From UBA1366 sp047602575 (GTDB lineage Bacteria; Bacillota; Clostridia; Oscillospirales; Ruminococcaceae): a stretch of DNA of 64,000 nt. The notes beneath the pieces are model-generated. The model did no database searches and was not told the origin of the DNA. It worked only from the letters and a program-made list of their open reading frames with translations. Both the position numbers and the translations under genes were made by a program. The stretch spans positions 124,001 through 188,000 of the forward strand of contig JASGGY010000002.1 of the NCBI GenBank assembly GCA_047602575.1. The letters are read 5' to 3'. Shown in pieces: positions 34,386-43,543 of this stretch (positions are counted from its first letter, which is position 1; every line of letters begins with the position of its first letter).

Positions 34386-35240
34386 ATGGAAATGAAGAAG
34401 CTCACCGCCGTTGTGCTGTCCGTAATCACCGCGGCATCCGTTCTCTCAGCCTGCGGCAAGGACAAGGATGATTCAAAGGCTGCAACTACCACCAAAGCAA
34501 CGACTCCTGCCGTTACGACAGCCGCCACCACCACAGCGGCCGTAACAACCACCGCGGCTGCAACCACAACCGCTGCAACCACCACAACCGTTGGAGAAAC
34601 CACCACAGAAACTTGGCCGGTAATTACACCCGCAGCAGGCGCGCTCGTGTTTGACGATTCCAAGATGGATTTGTCCTTTGTCCACGCGATGGCAGAAAAG
34701 GATTATAAGGGCACGGATGAATCTCACGTAAAAGTTTCAATCGCCAAATATAACGGCGAAAAAATGCTGAAGGTGGAGACACTCGATCAGAACCTGGCAA
34801 AAACCGGTTATAAGATTCCGAAGCTCCAGTTCGATATGCAGACCATTTTCAAGGGCAAAGAAGCAGACCTGCCCAAGATTGCGTTCATCGAAATTGATGC
34901 ATTCTATGTAGCAGTTGGTCCTTTTACTAGCCCGAGCACCGGCGAAGAAGCACAGGTTCCCGGAAACTTCATGGGTGCGATCGCAACCCAGCCCTACAAT
35001 GCTTCCAAGGAAACCACCGACTGGAAACAGCTCATCGACTTCTCAGACTCCGAGTGGACAAAGGAATGGGGCTATGTGCAGATTGAAGCGAAATCCATCT
35101 TAGGACCCTTCGTTGAAACCACCGAGCCGCAGTACCTGACCATAATGAGATGGTCCATCCCCAACGACGCTTGCTTCTATATCAAGGACATCACCTTCCT
35201 TGATGAGAACAAAGAAGTTATCGCAACCGCACTTTCTTAA
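34386..35240 (+). CDS. Lipoprotein with Thr-rich linker and beta-sandwich-like domain
   Basis: GGAGG lies 7 bases before ATG 34386 (other ATGs at 34383 and 34392 are possible). The 284-residue protein begins MEMKKLTAVVLSVITAASVL, then the lipobox LSAC; lipidation is expected at that Cys (about residue 22). Residues 25-75 are a low-complexity Thr/Ala linker (TTTKATTPAVTTAATTTAA). The C-terminal 200 residues form one domain (VKVSIAKYNGEKMLKVETLD, IPKLQFDMQTIFKG, PKIAFIEIDAFYV) that resembles galactose-binding-like carbohydrate modules. It is the third secreted protein in a row with its own promoter and terminator. Function unknown. Confidence 0.8.
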   Translation: MEMKKLTAVVLSVITAASVLSACGKDKDDSKAATTTKATTPAVTTAATTTAAVTTTAAATTTAATTTTVGETTTETWPVITPAAGALVFDDSKMDLSFVHAMAEKDYKGTDESHVKVSIAKYNGEKMLKVETLDQNLAKTGYKIPKLQFDMQTIFKGKEADLPKIAFIEIDAFYVAVGPFTSPSTGEEAQVPGNFMGAIATQPYNASKETTDWKQLIDFSDSEWTKEWGYVQIEAKSILGPFVETTEPQYLTIMRWSIPNDACFYIKDITFLDENKEVIATALS

Positions 35241-35252
35241 ACAACAAAATCT

Positions 35253-35285
35253 AACCCTGCCGATGAAAGTCAGCAGGGTTTTTTC
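35253..35285 (+). terminator. Rho-independent terminator
   Basis: AACCCTGC and GCAGGGTT stem with a 12-base loop and six T; it abuts the stop of the convergent gene. Confidence 0.88.
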
Positions 35286-35797
35286 TATGTTTTCTGAAAG
35301 TCCGAAATTTCGACTGTCAAACCCTCGCCCTCGACCGAAAGCGCAACGGGCGTTTTGCCGTCAAATTTCAGGGTGTAATCCGCGCCGTCCACCAAGCCGC
35401 GTGCTTGCGTAAAGCCGCCGCTTTTCGTGAAATCCGCATCGCCGGACAGTGCCGCATCATCAAGCGCCTGCGTCGTCAGCCGCGCCGCTGCACTCTGCGG
35501 AAGCTCCGCTGCAAGCCCCTCATACCGCAGCCCCTGATAGGTGAGCGTGCAGGCGTCATTTTGGGCGGAAAGCGTCAGTCCCGCCAGCGTTTCGGGGGCA
35601 AGGTACGTCACCGTCCAGCCAGTTTCTCCGTGCGTGAAAGTCGCTTGTGATTCCGCGCCGTTCTGCGTTAAAACACCGGTGAAGCTGTAGTTAAAATTCA
35701 AATCAACCGGCGCGGCTTCTCCGCCGCAAGCCGAACAACCCGCTGCAATTGCCAGCACACAGCCGGCGGCAAGCAGCCGTTTCATTGCTCTTTTCAA
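35285..35797 (-). CDS. Small lipoprotein, unknown function
   Basis: The TTG at 35797 has GGAAGGG at 8 bases, while the ATG four codons later has only a weak site, so I keep the longer form (170 residues). It starts MKRAMKRLLAAGCVLAIAAG, then C, a lipoprotein signal with cleavage before Cys21. The mature part is a beta-rich domain: FSYSFTG-like opening NFNYSFTGVLTQNG, GWTVTYLAPETLAGLTL, and DGKTPVALSVEGEGLTVEIS at the end. It recalls small Clostridia lipoproteins that resemble outer-membrane-lipoprotein-sorting folds, but I cannot name the family. It lies 27 bases downstream of nnrD/E. Confidence 0.75.
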   Translation of the reverse strand: MKRAMKRLLAAGCVLAIAAGCSACGGEAAPVDLNFNYSFTGVLTQNGAESQATFTHGETGWTVTYLAPETLAGLTLSAQNDACTLTYQGLRYEGLAAELPQSAAARLTTQALDDAALSGDADFTKSGGFTQARGLVDGADYTLKFDGKTPVALSVEGEGLTVEISDFQKT

Positions 35798-35824
35798 GTC
35801 ATCAGCCCTTCCGGACAGCCGATC

Positions 35825-37381
35825 TTAAAGCGTTTCGAGCGCCGCGAAACTTTCGGGAAGCAACTGCAACAGATCACCGGCGGTCACGCCGCGCGGTGAA
35901 CGCCGTTCAGTCAGTCGCTGCGCCGCGTCACCGACCAGAAATGCCGCCAGCGCGCAAGCACCTTCCGGTGAAAAAACGCCCGCCCGCGCCGTTTGCGCGG
36001 CAATTCCGCAAAGCAGTCCCGCCAGTAAATCGCCGCTCGCACCCTTGCTTTGCGCGGTGTTTCCCGCGGCGCTGAAAAGCGTACGCGCTTGTCCGGCGAT
36101 GAAGCTTCCCGCGCCCTTCGCAAGCACCGTGCAGCGGTGCGCAAGCGCAATCTCACGCGCGCAGTCGAGCCGCGCCGCTTCATCCGCACGCGCTTGCCCC
36201 GCCAGCCGCGCCAGTTCGCCCGGATGGGGTGTGAGCAGAACGGCGGCTTTTGTGCTGTCCAGTACATATATATGCGGCACAAGGCTTGTTATGCCGTCCG
36301 CGTCAAGAATCAGCGGACACGCAAGCCGTTTGAGCAGCGCTGCGCAGATCGCGGCGGTCGATGCCGTGTTGCCCATGCCGCAGCCGGCAAGCACCGCGTC
36401 GGCGTTTTCACACAGCGAAACAATTTCGTCCGTTTTTGCGGCGGGAATTGAACCGTCCGCGTCGGCTTCAAACGCGGTCACAATTGCTTCCGGACAGCGC
36501 ACCCGCACCGCCGCCGCCGTTTCTGTGGTCGTGACAAGCTTCACAAGCCCCGCGCCGCTGCGCAGAGCGGCTTCGCAGGCAATCGCCGCAGCGCCGGTAT
36601 AACGCGCGCTGCCGCAGATTAAAACCGCCGTGCCGAACGTTCCCTTATGCCCGTCAACCGGACGCGGCGGCAGAAACGACGCAGCAGCCCGAGACGAAAC
36701 CACCGAAATTTTCGCCGCATGATTCGGTATTTCGGGAATGCCGATGTCAACGGTTGTGATCTTGCCGCAAACAATGCGTCCGGCGGGCAGCAGCATCCCG
36801 ATTTTCGGCGCATGGAAGGTCACTGTGTACTCGCAGACCGGCGTATGCTGCGCAGGTTTGCCGGTCAGGCAGTCCAGCCCGCTAGGTGCGTCGCAGGCGA
36901 TTTTAACGGCGTTGCTGCGGGAAAACGCATCCAGCGCTTCCTGTGTCACTGCGTCTGGCGTTCCGTGAAAGCCCGTTCCGAATAGCGCATCCACCAGCAC
37001 CTGTGCGCCGCGAAGCGCTTGCGCAAAGGAAAACCCCGCCGCAGTCGCATCGAAAATTTCGATGTACGGCGCAGCGTTTCGCAATTTCTCCAGCGCCTGT
37101 GCAGCGGGCGCGGAAGACGGCGCGCCGTGTGTCAGCACCACACGCGGGCGGATGCCGTACTGCGCCGCCAGATACTGCGCGCAGACCAGCCCGTCCCCGC
37201 CGTTGTTGCCCTTGCCGCACAGCAGTACGACCGCACGCAGCATTCCGCGGTAGCAGACATTCTTGACAAACCCCGCCAGCGCGTAACCGGCGTTGTCCAT
37301 GAGCGTTTCGAGCGAAATCCCGCGTGTCACCGCAAACTGCTCTGCGGCTGCCATCTGCGCGGGGGAAAGACAAACCTCCAT
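35825..37381 (-). CDS. nnr: Bifunctional NAD(P)HX epimerase / ADP-dependent dehydratase
   Basis: The 518-residue protein fuses the two repair enzymes for hydrated NAD(P)H. Residues 1-210 are the YjeF_N epimerase: VTRGISLETLMDNAGYALA, LCGKGNNGGDGLVCA, DALFGTGFHG and DAPSGLDCLTG. Residues about 225-515 are the ribokinase-like dehydratase: GHKGTFGTAVLICGS, ADAVLAGCGMGN, LLTPHPGELARLAGQ and KGASGDLLAGLLCG (GAGD-type catalytic Asp). The order and length match YjeF/Nnr. It lies upstream of a lipoprotein gene and downstream of acpS, a common Firmicutes neighbourhood. Confidence 0.96.
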   Translation of the reverse strand: MEVCLSPAQMAAAEQFAVTRGISLETLMDNAGYALAGFVKNVCYRGMLRAVVLLCGKGNNGGDGLVCAQYLAAQYGIRPRVVLTHGAPSSAPAAQALEKLRNAAPYIEIFDATAAGFSFAQALRGAQVLVDALFGTGFHGTPDAVTQEALDAFSRSNAVKIACDAPSGLDCLTGKPAQHTPVCEYTVTFHAPKIGMLLPAGRIVCGKITTVDIGIPEIPNHAAKISVVSSRAAASFLPPRPVDGHKGTFGTAVLICGSARYTGAAAIACEAALRSGAGLVKLVTTTETAAAVRVRCPEAIVTAFEADADGSIPAAKTDEIVSLCENADAVLAGCGMGNTASTAAICAALLKRLACPLILDADGITSLVPHIYVLDSTKAAVLLTPHPGELARLAGQARADEAARLDCAREIALAHRCTVLAKGAGSFIAGQARTLFSAAGNTAQSKGASGDLLAGLLCGIAAQTARAGVFSPEGACALAAFLVGDAAQRLTERRSPRGVTAGDLLQLLPESFAALETL

Positions 37382-37455
37382 CGTGACCTCCTGTTCGGTA
37401 AAAGCGGGTCAATCCCGCAGGGCAACAGTCACCGCTGACGAATCGGAATGCGTGG

Positions 37456-37845
37456 TTACTTTAAGCTGTAACAACCGCCCTGCTCCAGCAGGGCAATTAC
37501 CACCGCCGACGCGTAGGAACGCGTGTGCGTGATGCTGACTTGAAAGGTAAGCCCCGCGGCAAGCCGTTTCGCAGCCCCCGTGAGGACAAGCTCCGGCGCA
37601 CCCAGCGCGTTTCGCAGTACCGAAATTTCGCTGAGCAAAAACCCGTCCACACCCGTTCCAAGTGCCTTTGAAAACGCCTCCTTCGCCGCCCAGTTGCCCG
37701 CCATTGACGGTATAGGCGCGCGTTTCGACGAAAAAAGGGCAAGCTCCTCCGCGGAGTATACCCTTTCTAAAAACCGTTTATGCGCGACACTTTTCGCAAT
37801 CCGCGAAATTTCGACCGTGTCGATGCCGATCCCGACCAACTGCAT
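37456..37845 (-). CDS. acpS: Holo-[acyl-carrier-protein] synthase
   Basis: This 129-residue enzyme transfers phosphopantetheine from CoA to acyl carrier protein. Both signature motifs are intact: GIGIDTVEISRI near the N-terminus, whose Asp binds magnesium, and NWAAKEAFSKALGTG near residue 60, with the catalytic Glu and Lys. VSITHTRSYASAVVI near the C-terminus completes the fold. It starts 12 bases after the preceding membrane-protein gene and is followed by nnr. Confidence 0.95.
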   Translation of the reverse strand: MQLVGIGIDTVEISRIAKSVAHKRFLERVYSAEELALFSSKRAPIPSMAGNWAAKEAFSKALGTGVDGFLLSEISVLRNALGAPELVLTGAAKRLAAGLTFQVSITHTRSYASAVVIALLEQGGCYSLK

Positions 37846-37857
37846 CCGGATTTCCCG

Positions 37858-38373
37858 CTAAAACGCCGACCGCGCGGTTTTCGGCAGGAACGGACGCATC
37901 AGCTCCAGCAGTTCCTCGTTCGGCGAAACGAGTACATACGCAGCGCCGTAAGTCTTATCGCTGATTTCCACGAAATAGGTTTCGTCCTCGCCTCCGCCGG
38001 AAGCGTCGATGACGGTATGGCTGGGGTCGAGCTTCTGCTCGCTTTCCAGCTTGCCGAAGCTGAGCGCAGCGCCGAGCCGGAACGTCACAAGACGTTTGCG
38101 CTTGCGCTGCCCGATGATTTTGTCGATGTCGATCTCGCCGTTGGTGAGAATGTATTCATACTCCACGCTCATCCCGGCCATGAGGTAGATATCGCCGTAA
38201 ATCATGCCGCCCACGGCAAGCAGATAAATCATAATCAGCTGTGGGATGGCGGAAACCACGAAAAAGAGGATGCCCGCCAGCGAAATTGTGCCGAGAATGA
38301 TGCAGAGCTTCTTGATTCGGTCACTTTCGTTGGGAATTTTTTTAACAATCTGTTCTTTGTAAACATCGGTCAT
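37858..38373 (-). CDS. Small membrane protein, DUF6106-like
   Basis: The 171-residue protein has two adjacent hydrophobic helices (about residues 23-43 and 45-65) after a polar N-terminus (MTDVYKEQIVKKIPNESDRI). The rest is cytoplasmic: EYEYILTNGEIDIDKIIGQR, LVTFRLGAALSFG, and a C-terminal YVLVSPNEELLELMRPFLP. The arrangement resembles a Clostridia family known to me as DUF6106, with no assigned function. That last segment looks like a PH-like or lipid-facing domain, which is speculative. It precedes acpS in the same direction by 12 bases. Confidence 0.75.
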   Translation of the reverse strand: MTDVYKEQIVKKIPNESDRIKKLCIILGTISLAGILFFVVSAIPQLIMIYLLAVGGMIYGDIYLMAGMSVEYEYILTNGEIDIDKIIGQRKRKRLVTFRLGAALSFGKLESEQKLDPSHTVIDASGGGEDETYFVEISDKTYGAAYVLVSPNEELLELMRPFLPKTARSAF

Positions 38374-38463
38374 GATAAACGCTCCGTTTCCGCGCTAAGC
38401 GCGTTGTTTTTTTCAGTATACAATATTTCCAAACGGATTACAAGCCCTGATTTTTTGAAAAAC

Positions 38464-38488
38464 AAAAAGCACCCGGGGTCACGGATGC
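38464..38488 (-). terminator. Terminator of rpsT
   Basis: On the minus strand GCATCCG and CGGGTGC form a 7-bp stem (one G-U) followed by TTTTTG, about 27 bases past the rpsT stop. Confidence 0.75.
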
Positions 38489-38514
38489 TCATGGTTGTTA
38501 TGATGCAAAAAGCC

Positions 38515-38785
38515 TTACGCGTTGGGTTGCGCATTGAGCTTCTTTGCAAGCTGGGATTTTTTTCTGGCGGCCTTGTTCTTATGCACGATACCCTTTGCAG
38601 AAGCCTGGTCAACCTTCTTTATAGCGGCTTTGACAGCGTCCGCTTTGGCTGCGTCGTTGCTGACAACAGCGGCTTCCGCCTTCTTCGAGAACCGTCTTAA
38701 GTTCGGACTTCGCAATTTTGTTTACGAGTGTTTTCTTTGCGATGATCCTAACGCGCTTTTTCACCGATTTGCTTTTCTTTGGCAT
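38515..38785 (-). CDS. rpsT: 30S ribosomal protein S20, reading frame broken by one extra base
   Basis: From ATG 38785 (after AAGGAGG) the frame reads MPKKSKSVKKRVRIIAKKTL and on to ELKTVL at codon 33. The rest of S20 (KKAEAAVVSNDAAKADAVKA ... KKLNAQPNA) continues only in the next frame, which reaches a stop at 38515. Removing one base, the C at 38686 (G on the coding strand, in CTCGAAGAAGG), restores an 89-residue S20 of normal length and sequence. S20 binds 16S rRNA early in 30S assembly. No slippery heptamer is visible, so a programmed shift is unlikely; an assembly error or a recent mutation is more likely. Promoter and terminator are intact. Confidence 0.93.
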
Positions 38786-38887
38786 ATTTACCCTCCTTGC
38801 TGACAAAAAATCTGCACGCATCCGAATGTGCCCCTGCACGACTGAGAGGAAATGCAATTTGCGCATACGTAACAAGCATCAAGAAAC

Positions 38888-38916
38888 ATTTTACCACATC
38901 CCGCCGTAAAATGCAA
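38888..38916 (-). promoter_or_regulatory. Predicted SigA promoter of rpsT
   Basis: TTGCAT, 17 bases, TAAAAT on the minus strand, giving an rpsT leader of about 95 bases. S20 leaders can carry autoregulatory structure, but I could not identify one here. Confidence 0.6.
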
Positions 38917-39033
38917 GCGTTTTCCCGAATTAATTTTGAATTTTTCCGTAATAAATCTTTTCTGAAAGATAAAGAAGCGCACTTGCCGGAACAGGCTCTC
39001 GCTGCTTCCGCATTTTATCACAATTTGACACGT

Positions 39034-39069
39034 CGGGGCTGTCCGGTAAAAACCGCACAGCCCCGTTTT
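39034..39069 (+). terminator. Terminator-like hairpin without an upstream plus-strand gene
   Basis: CGGGGCTGT and ACAGCCCCG form a perfect 9-bp stem, with an inner GGT/ACC pairing, followed by TTTTC. The nearest gene on the left is rpsT on the other strand, so the hairpin may end a short non-coding transcript or block read-through into recJ. Confidence 0.6.
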
Positions 39070-39117
39070 CTTATAAAAAGCACTGCTTTTCTACGCCCCA
39101 GCTTTGCCGTAAAAATC

Positions 39118-39146
39118 TTGCATTCGCTGTGAAACTGTGTTATAAT
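39118..39146 (+). promoter_or_regulatory. Predicted SigA promoter of the recJ-rel operon
   Basis: TTGCAT, 17 bases, TATAAT, about 40 bases upstream of the recJ ATG. Confidence 0.7.
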
Positions 39147-39189
39147 ATACTATTATCATAGAAAAAACGCTTCCGAAAGCTGGTACGCC

Positions 39190-41243
39190 ATGAAACGCTG
39201 GAAAATCAACCGCCCCGACCCGGCAAAAACCCTTGCGCTCACAAGCCGCACCGACCTCACGCCCCTTTGCGCGGATGTACTGGTATCGCGTGGGATCAGC
39301 TCCGTTGAGGACGCCGCCACGTTTTTTGCTCAGGAGGAGCTTTCCGACCCATTCCTGCTCAAGGATATGCAAACCGCCGCGGACATTCTCACCGAGGCGG
39401 CGGAGGACGGCGAACGCATCTGCGTTTATGGCGATTATGACTGCGACGGGGTGACGGCGACGGCGGTGCTTTATAGCTATCTGCTGTGCATGGGTGCGGA
39501 TGCGGTGTATTATATTCCCGAACGCAGCGAGGGCTATGGATTGAGCATTGCGGCTGTTGATCAAATTGCGGCGATGGGCGTTTCGGTGATTGTGACGGTG
39601 GACAACGGCATTTCCGCTGTAGCGGAAGCCGCACATATCAGAGAGCTTGGGATGCGCCTTGTCATCACCGACCACCACCAGCCCCCCGCGGCGCTGCCCG
39701 ACGCGGAAGCGATTGTCAACCCCCACCGCGCGGATTGTCCCTCCCCGTTTAAGGAGCTTGCGGGTGTGGGCGTGGCGCTCAAGCTTTGCGCGGCGCTTGA
39801 CGGGGGCGATTACGGCGCTGTGCTGAGCAATACGGCGACCTTGCCGCCATCGGTACAATCGCTGATGTCGTTTCGCTGACGGGGGAGAACCGCACGCTGG
39901 TGCGCACGGGCTTGCGGCTTTTAAAGAACACGGAAAACCATGCGCTTGATTTGCTGCTTGACCAAGCCGCCGTCAAACGGGAAGCCATCACCGCACAGGC
40001 GGTTGCGTTCGGCATCGCGCCGCGCATCAATGCCGCCGGACGCTTCGGCTCGCCGAAAACTGCGCTGGAAGCGTTTGTCGGCGAAGATCCGGAGGAAATC
40101 TCTGCGCTCGTCGATCAGCTCAGCGGGCTGAACACCCGCCGCCGCGCCGCGGAAGCGGAAATCCTCGCGCAGATTTACGCGCACATTGACGCGCACCCGC
40201 AGCTTGCATACGAGCGTGTGCTGGTGCTTGACGGAACGGGCTGGCACCACGGCGTGATCGGCATCATTGCCGCAAAGGTGCTGGAGCGGTTCGGCAAGCC
40301 CTGCATCATTCTTTCCACCGACGACGGCGTGACCGCAAAAGGCTCCGCGCGCAGCTTTAAGGGCTTTCATATCTATCACTGCCTTGCCGCGTGTGCGGCG
40401 TTGCTCAAGCGTTTCGGCGGGCATGAATGCGCGGGCGGGCTGGAGCTTCCCTGCGACAACATCCCCGCCCTCCGCGCGGCGGTGGCGCAGTATGCCGCGT
40501 GCGAGGCACCGACCATGCCGGCGCTGACACTTACGGCGGATAAGCTGCTCACCGGTGCGGATTTTGACCTGGCGCAGGTGGAAAGTCTGGCGATTCTAGA
40601 ACCGTTCGGCGAGGGCAATCCCCAGCCGGTGTTCGCGGCGCTGGGCGCAAAGGCGGAGCGGCTCATACCCCTTTCGCAGGGCAAGCACACGAAAATCGAA
40701 TTTTCTTATGACGGAATCAAACAGAGCGCGTTGCTGTTTTCCCGCGCGCCGGAAACGCTGGGGATTGCAATCGGCGACCGGATTGATTTGTTGATGACGC
40801 TGGAGGTCAGCACATACGGCGGGCAAAAAAGCGTTGCGGCAAAGCTGATGGATTTCCGTCCGTCGGGCATCAAACAAGAGCCGTTTTTCGCGGCAAAGGA
40901 TTGTTACGAGCGGTTTCTGCGCGGGGAGAAAATCGAGCCGGCGCTCGTGGCAAAAATCGTGCCGTCGCGTGCGGAGCTGGTGGATGTTTATAAGCTGATG
41001 GGTGAATTAAAAACCGCGACCGCAGAAAAGCTGTTTGCGGCATTGTTCACAAAGCATGCAGCTGCTCATCCTGCGCTTGGCGGGATGAATTTCTGCAAGC
41101 TGAAGCTCTGTGCGGATATTTTCGCCGAAGCCGGACTGGTTTCGCATCAGGCAAGCACCGATACCTACACCGTTTTGCCGGTGACAAAAAAAGCCGATCT
41201 GGAAGCGACGGTGCTGTTACAACGGCTGCGGAAACAGGTTTGA
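39190..41243 (+). CDS. recJ: Single-stranded-DNA exonuclease RecJ, reading frame broken by one missing base
   Basis: The N-terminal part (39190 onward) shows RecJ motifs VYGDYDCDGVTATAVLY, VDNGIS and ITDHHQPP (DHH). It runs out of frame near 39823-39825: GTG CTG AGC should read ...CTx GAG CAA TAC GGC GAC, giving EQYGDLAAIGTIADVVSLTG. The other frame then carries the rest to 41243: LLKNTENHALDLLL, RINAAGRFGSPKTAL, the DHHA1 motif WHHGVIGIIAAKVLERFGKP and GGHECAGGLELP. Restoring one base gives about 684 residues, full length for Firmicutes RecJ, a 5'-3' exonuclease in recombination and mismatch repair. It starts the operon with rel. Confidence 0.93.
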
Positions 41244-41309
41244 GTTCATAAGATTTACATAACAGCATACACAACGCGCAGTTCACGTTGGGGAGTAAGG
41301 AGTAACAAA

Positions 41310-43511
41310 ATGGGCGAACAAATTCACTACACAATTGACACGCTGATTCAAAAAATACTAAACGACGACAAGCAGTATGACCTGTCGAAAATCGTGTCGG
41401 CATATGAGCTTGCCGCGCAGTATCATATCAGCCAGAAGCGCGACTCGGGCGAGCCGTATATTTCTCACCCGCTGGCGGTTGCGTATATTCTGCTCGAGCT
41501 TGGTATGGACACCGACACCATCTGTGCCGCACTCCTGCATGATGTGGTGGAGGATACGGAATGCACGGTGCAGGAATTGCAGAAAAAATTCGGCGTGGAC
41601 GTGGCAATGCTCGTCAACGGCGTGACCAAGCTCGGAAAAATCCCGATTTTCACCAAAGAGGAACAAAAAGCCGAGAACATCCGCAAGATTCTCCTTGCCA
41701 TGAGCGAGGACATCCGCGTCATCATCATCAAGCTTGCCGACCGCCTGCACAATATGCGCACCCTCCATTACCGCAACGACGAAAAGCGCCGCGCAACCGC
41801 CCACGAAACGATGAACATTTATGCACCCATCGCCCACCGGCTCGGTATCCGTTCCATCAAGGACGAGCTGGAGGAGCTTGCGTTTCAGTACCTTGACCCG
41901 TATGCCTATGAGGAGATTGAAAAGCAAATGGCGCTGCGCAAGGACGCGCGTGAGGATTTGGTGGAAAAAATCAAAGCACGCATCGCCGAGCGTCTGGCAA
42001 AGGATTTCAACCCCCTGCCGCTCATTGAGGGACGCGTGAAAAGCAATTATGGCATTTACAAAAAAGTTTATCGCGACGGCAAGGAAATCGACCAGATTTA
42101 CGACCGCTATGCCGTGCGGATTATCGTGGAAACGGTGACGGAATGCTATTATGTTCTGGGCATCATCCACGATATGTACAAGCCCATTCCCAACCGCTTC
42201 AAGGACTATATTTCCACCCCAAAAGCCAATATGTACCAATCTCTCCATACCACCGTCATCAGTCGCGTCGGACTGCCCTTTGAGGTGCAGATCCGCACAT
42301 GGGAAATGCACCACACCGCGGAGTTCGGTATCGCCGCGCACTGGAAGTACAAAGAGGGCTTAAAAGGCGCGCGTTCGAGCAAGGACGACAACCGCCTTGC
42401 GTGGATCCGGCAGATCATCGAAGCGCAGCAGGAATCCGACGATGTGGAGGAAATTGTCCGCACCATCAAAAACGACCTTGCGCCGGAGGATGTGTTCGCG
42501 TTCACACCAAAAGGCGACATGATTTCGCTTCCCATCGGTTCGACCGTCATTGACTTTGCGTATGCCATTCACACCCAGGTCGGACACCGGATGTGCGGGG
42601 CGAAGGTTGACAAGAAAATGGAGAGCTATGACCATCAGGTCAAGACCGGCGAAATCATCGAAATTCTCACCACCAACGCGCCCGGTCACGGCCCAAGCCG
42701 TTCATGGCTCAACCTTTGCAAGACCAACGAAGCGAAGTCGAAAATCCGTTCGTGGTTTAAAAAAGAACGTCGCGAGGAAAACATCGCCGAGGGTAAAGCG
42801 GATCTCGAACGCGAATTCCGCCGCAACATGATTCGCATTCCCGAGGAGGAGCTGGAGGAGTTCCTGTCGCTTGACATGAAGCGGCACAACTGCGAAACGC
42901 TCGACGACTTCTACGCGGCGGTGGGCTACGGCGGCATTGTGCTGTCAAAGGTTCTCCAGCGTTTAAAAGATGAATACAACAAGAGATATGTTTCCGTCCG
43001 CAAGGAGGAGGAGGAGCGGCTCAGAGCGCTCCAGAACCGTCCGACGAAAAGCCGCTCCGGCGTGATTGTGGACGGCATCGCAGACTGTGTGATTAAATTT
43101 TCACAGTGCTGCAATCCCTTGCCCGGCGACGATATCGTGGGCTTCATCACGCGCGGACACGGCATTTCTGTGCATAAAAAAGACTGCGTGAACTACATCG
43201 CGCAAAAGGATCAGGACGGATCGCGCGAGCGGTGGCTGGACGTACACTGGGCGGACGAGAGCGAGCCGACGTATTTTAAAGCGACGCTCGACATCGTGGC
43301 ATTTGACCGCATCGGGCTTTTGGCGGACATTTCCTCCACCCTTGCCGGCATCCGGATTCCCATGCACGAAGCAAGCGCGCGGGAGTTGAAAAACGGCAAC
43401 GCGAACGTGATGGTGACCATCAGCATCGCGGGCGTTGACCAGCTCAATTCCGTCATCGCGCGGCTGAAAAAAATCGAAAGCGTCATTTCCGTGGACAGAA
43501 GCGGAAAGTAA
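41310..43511 (+). CDS. rel: Bifunctional (p)ppGpp synthetase/hydrolase (Rel)
   Basis: The 733-residue protein has the full RSH layout: HD hydrolase domain (SHPLAVAYILLELGMDTDTI, then LLHDVVEDT with the catalytic HD pair), the synthetase domain with IYDRYAVRIIV and NRFKDYISTPKANMYQSLHT, a TGS domain (VFAFTPKGDMISLPIGSTVI), a conserved Cys-rich/helical segment (FSQCCNPLPGDDIVGFITRG) and a C-terminal ACT domain. The RFKD form of the synthetase loop is the one found in bifunctional enzymes. It makes and degrades the stringent-response alarmone. It follows recJ by 66 bases. Confidence 0.97.
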   Translation: MGEQIHYTIDTLIQKILNDDKQYDLSKIVSAYELAAQYHISQKRDSGEPYISHPLAVAYILLELGMDTDTICAALLHDVVEDTECTVQELQKKFGVDVAMLVNGVTKLGKIPIFTKEEQKAENIRKILLAMSEDIRVIIIKLADRLHNMRTLHYRNDEKRRATAHETMNIYAPIAHRLGIRSIKDELEELAFQYLDPYAYEEIEKQMALRKDAREDLVEKIKARIAERLAKDFNPLPLIEGRVKSNYGIYKKVYRDGKEIDQIYDRYAVRIIVETVTECYYVLGIIHDMYKPIPNRFKDYISTPKANMYQSLHTTVISRVGLPFEVQIRTWEMHHTAEFGIAAHWKYKEGLKGARSSKDDNRLAWIRQIIEAQQESDDVEEIVRTIKNDLAPEDVFAFTPKGDMISLPIGSTVIDFAYAIHTQVGHRMCGAKVDKKMESYDHQVKTGEIIEILTTNAPGHGPSRSWLNLCKTNEAKSKIRSWFKKERREENIAEGKADLEREFRRNMIRIPEEELEEFLSLDMKRHNCETLDDFYAAVGYGGIVLSKVLQRLKDEYNKRYVSVRKEEEERLRALQNRPTKSRSGVIVDGIADCVIKFSQCCNPLPGDDIVGFITRGHGISVHKKDCVNYIAQKDQDGSRERWLDVHWADESEPTYFKATLDIVAFDRIGLLADISSTLAGIRIPMHEASARELKNGNANVMVTISIAGVDQLNSVIARLKKIESVISVDRSGK

Positions 43512-43543
43512 CGCGATTTCTATCATCGAAAGAAGGGGAAACC

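Noticed and set aside
35749..37540. Many plus-strand open frames over nnr and acpS
   Set aside because: They are Arg/Ala/Pro-rich shadows caused by high GC; none has a ribosome site or known motif.
38680..38700. Programmed frameshift in rpsT
   Set aside because: No slippery heptamer, no stimulatory structure or internal Shine-Dalgarno site recognised, and S20 is not known to use recoding.
41358..42341. 327-codon minus-strand open frame
   Set aside because: Antisense of rel; no homology-like motifs.
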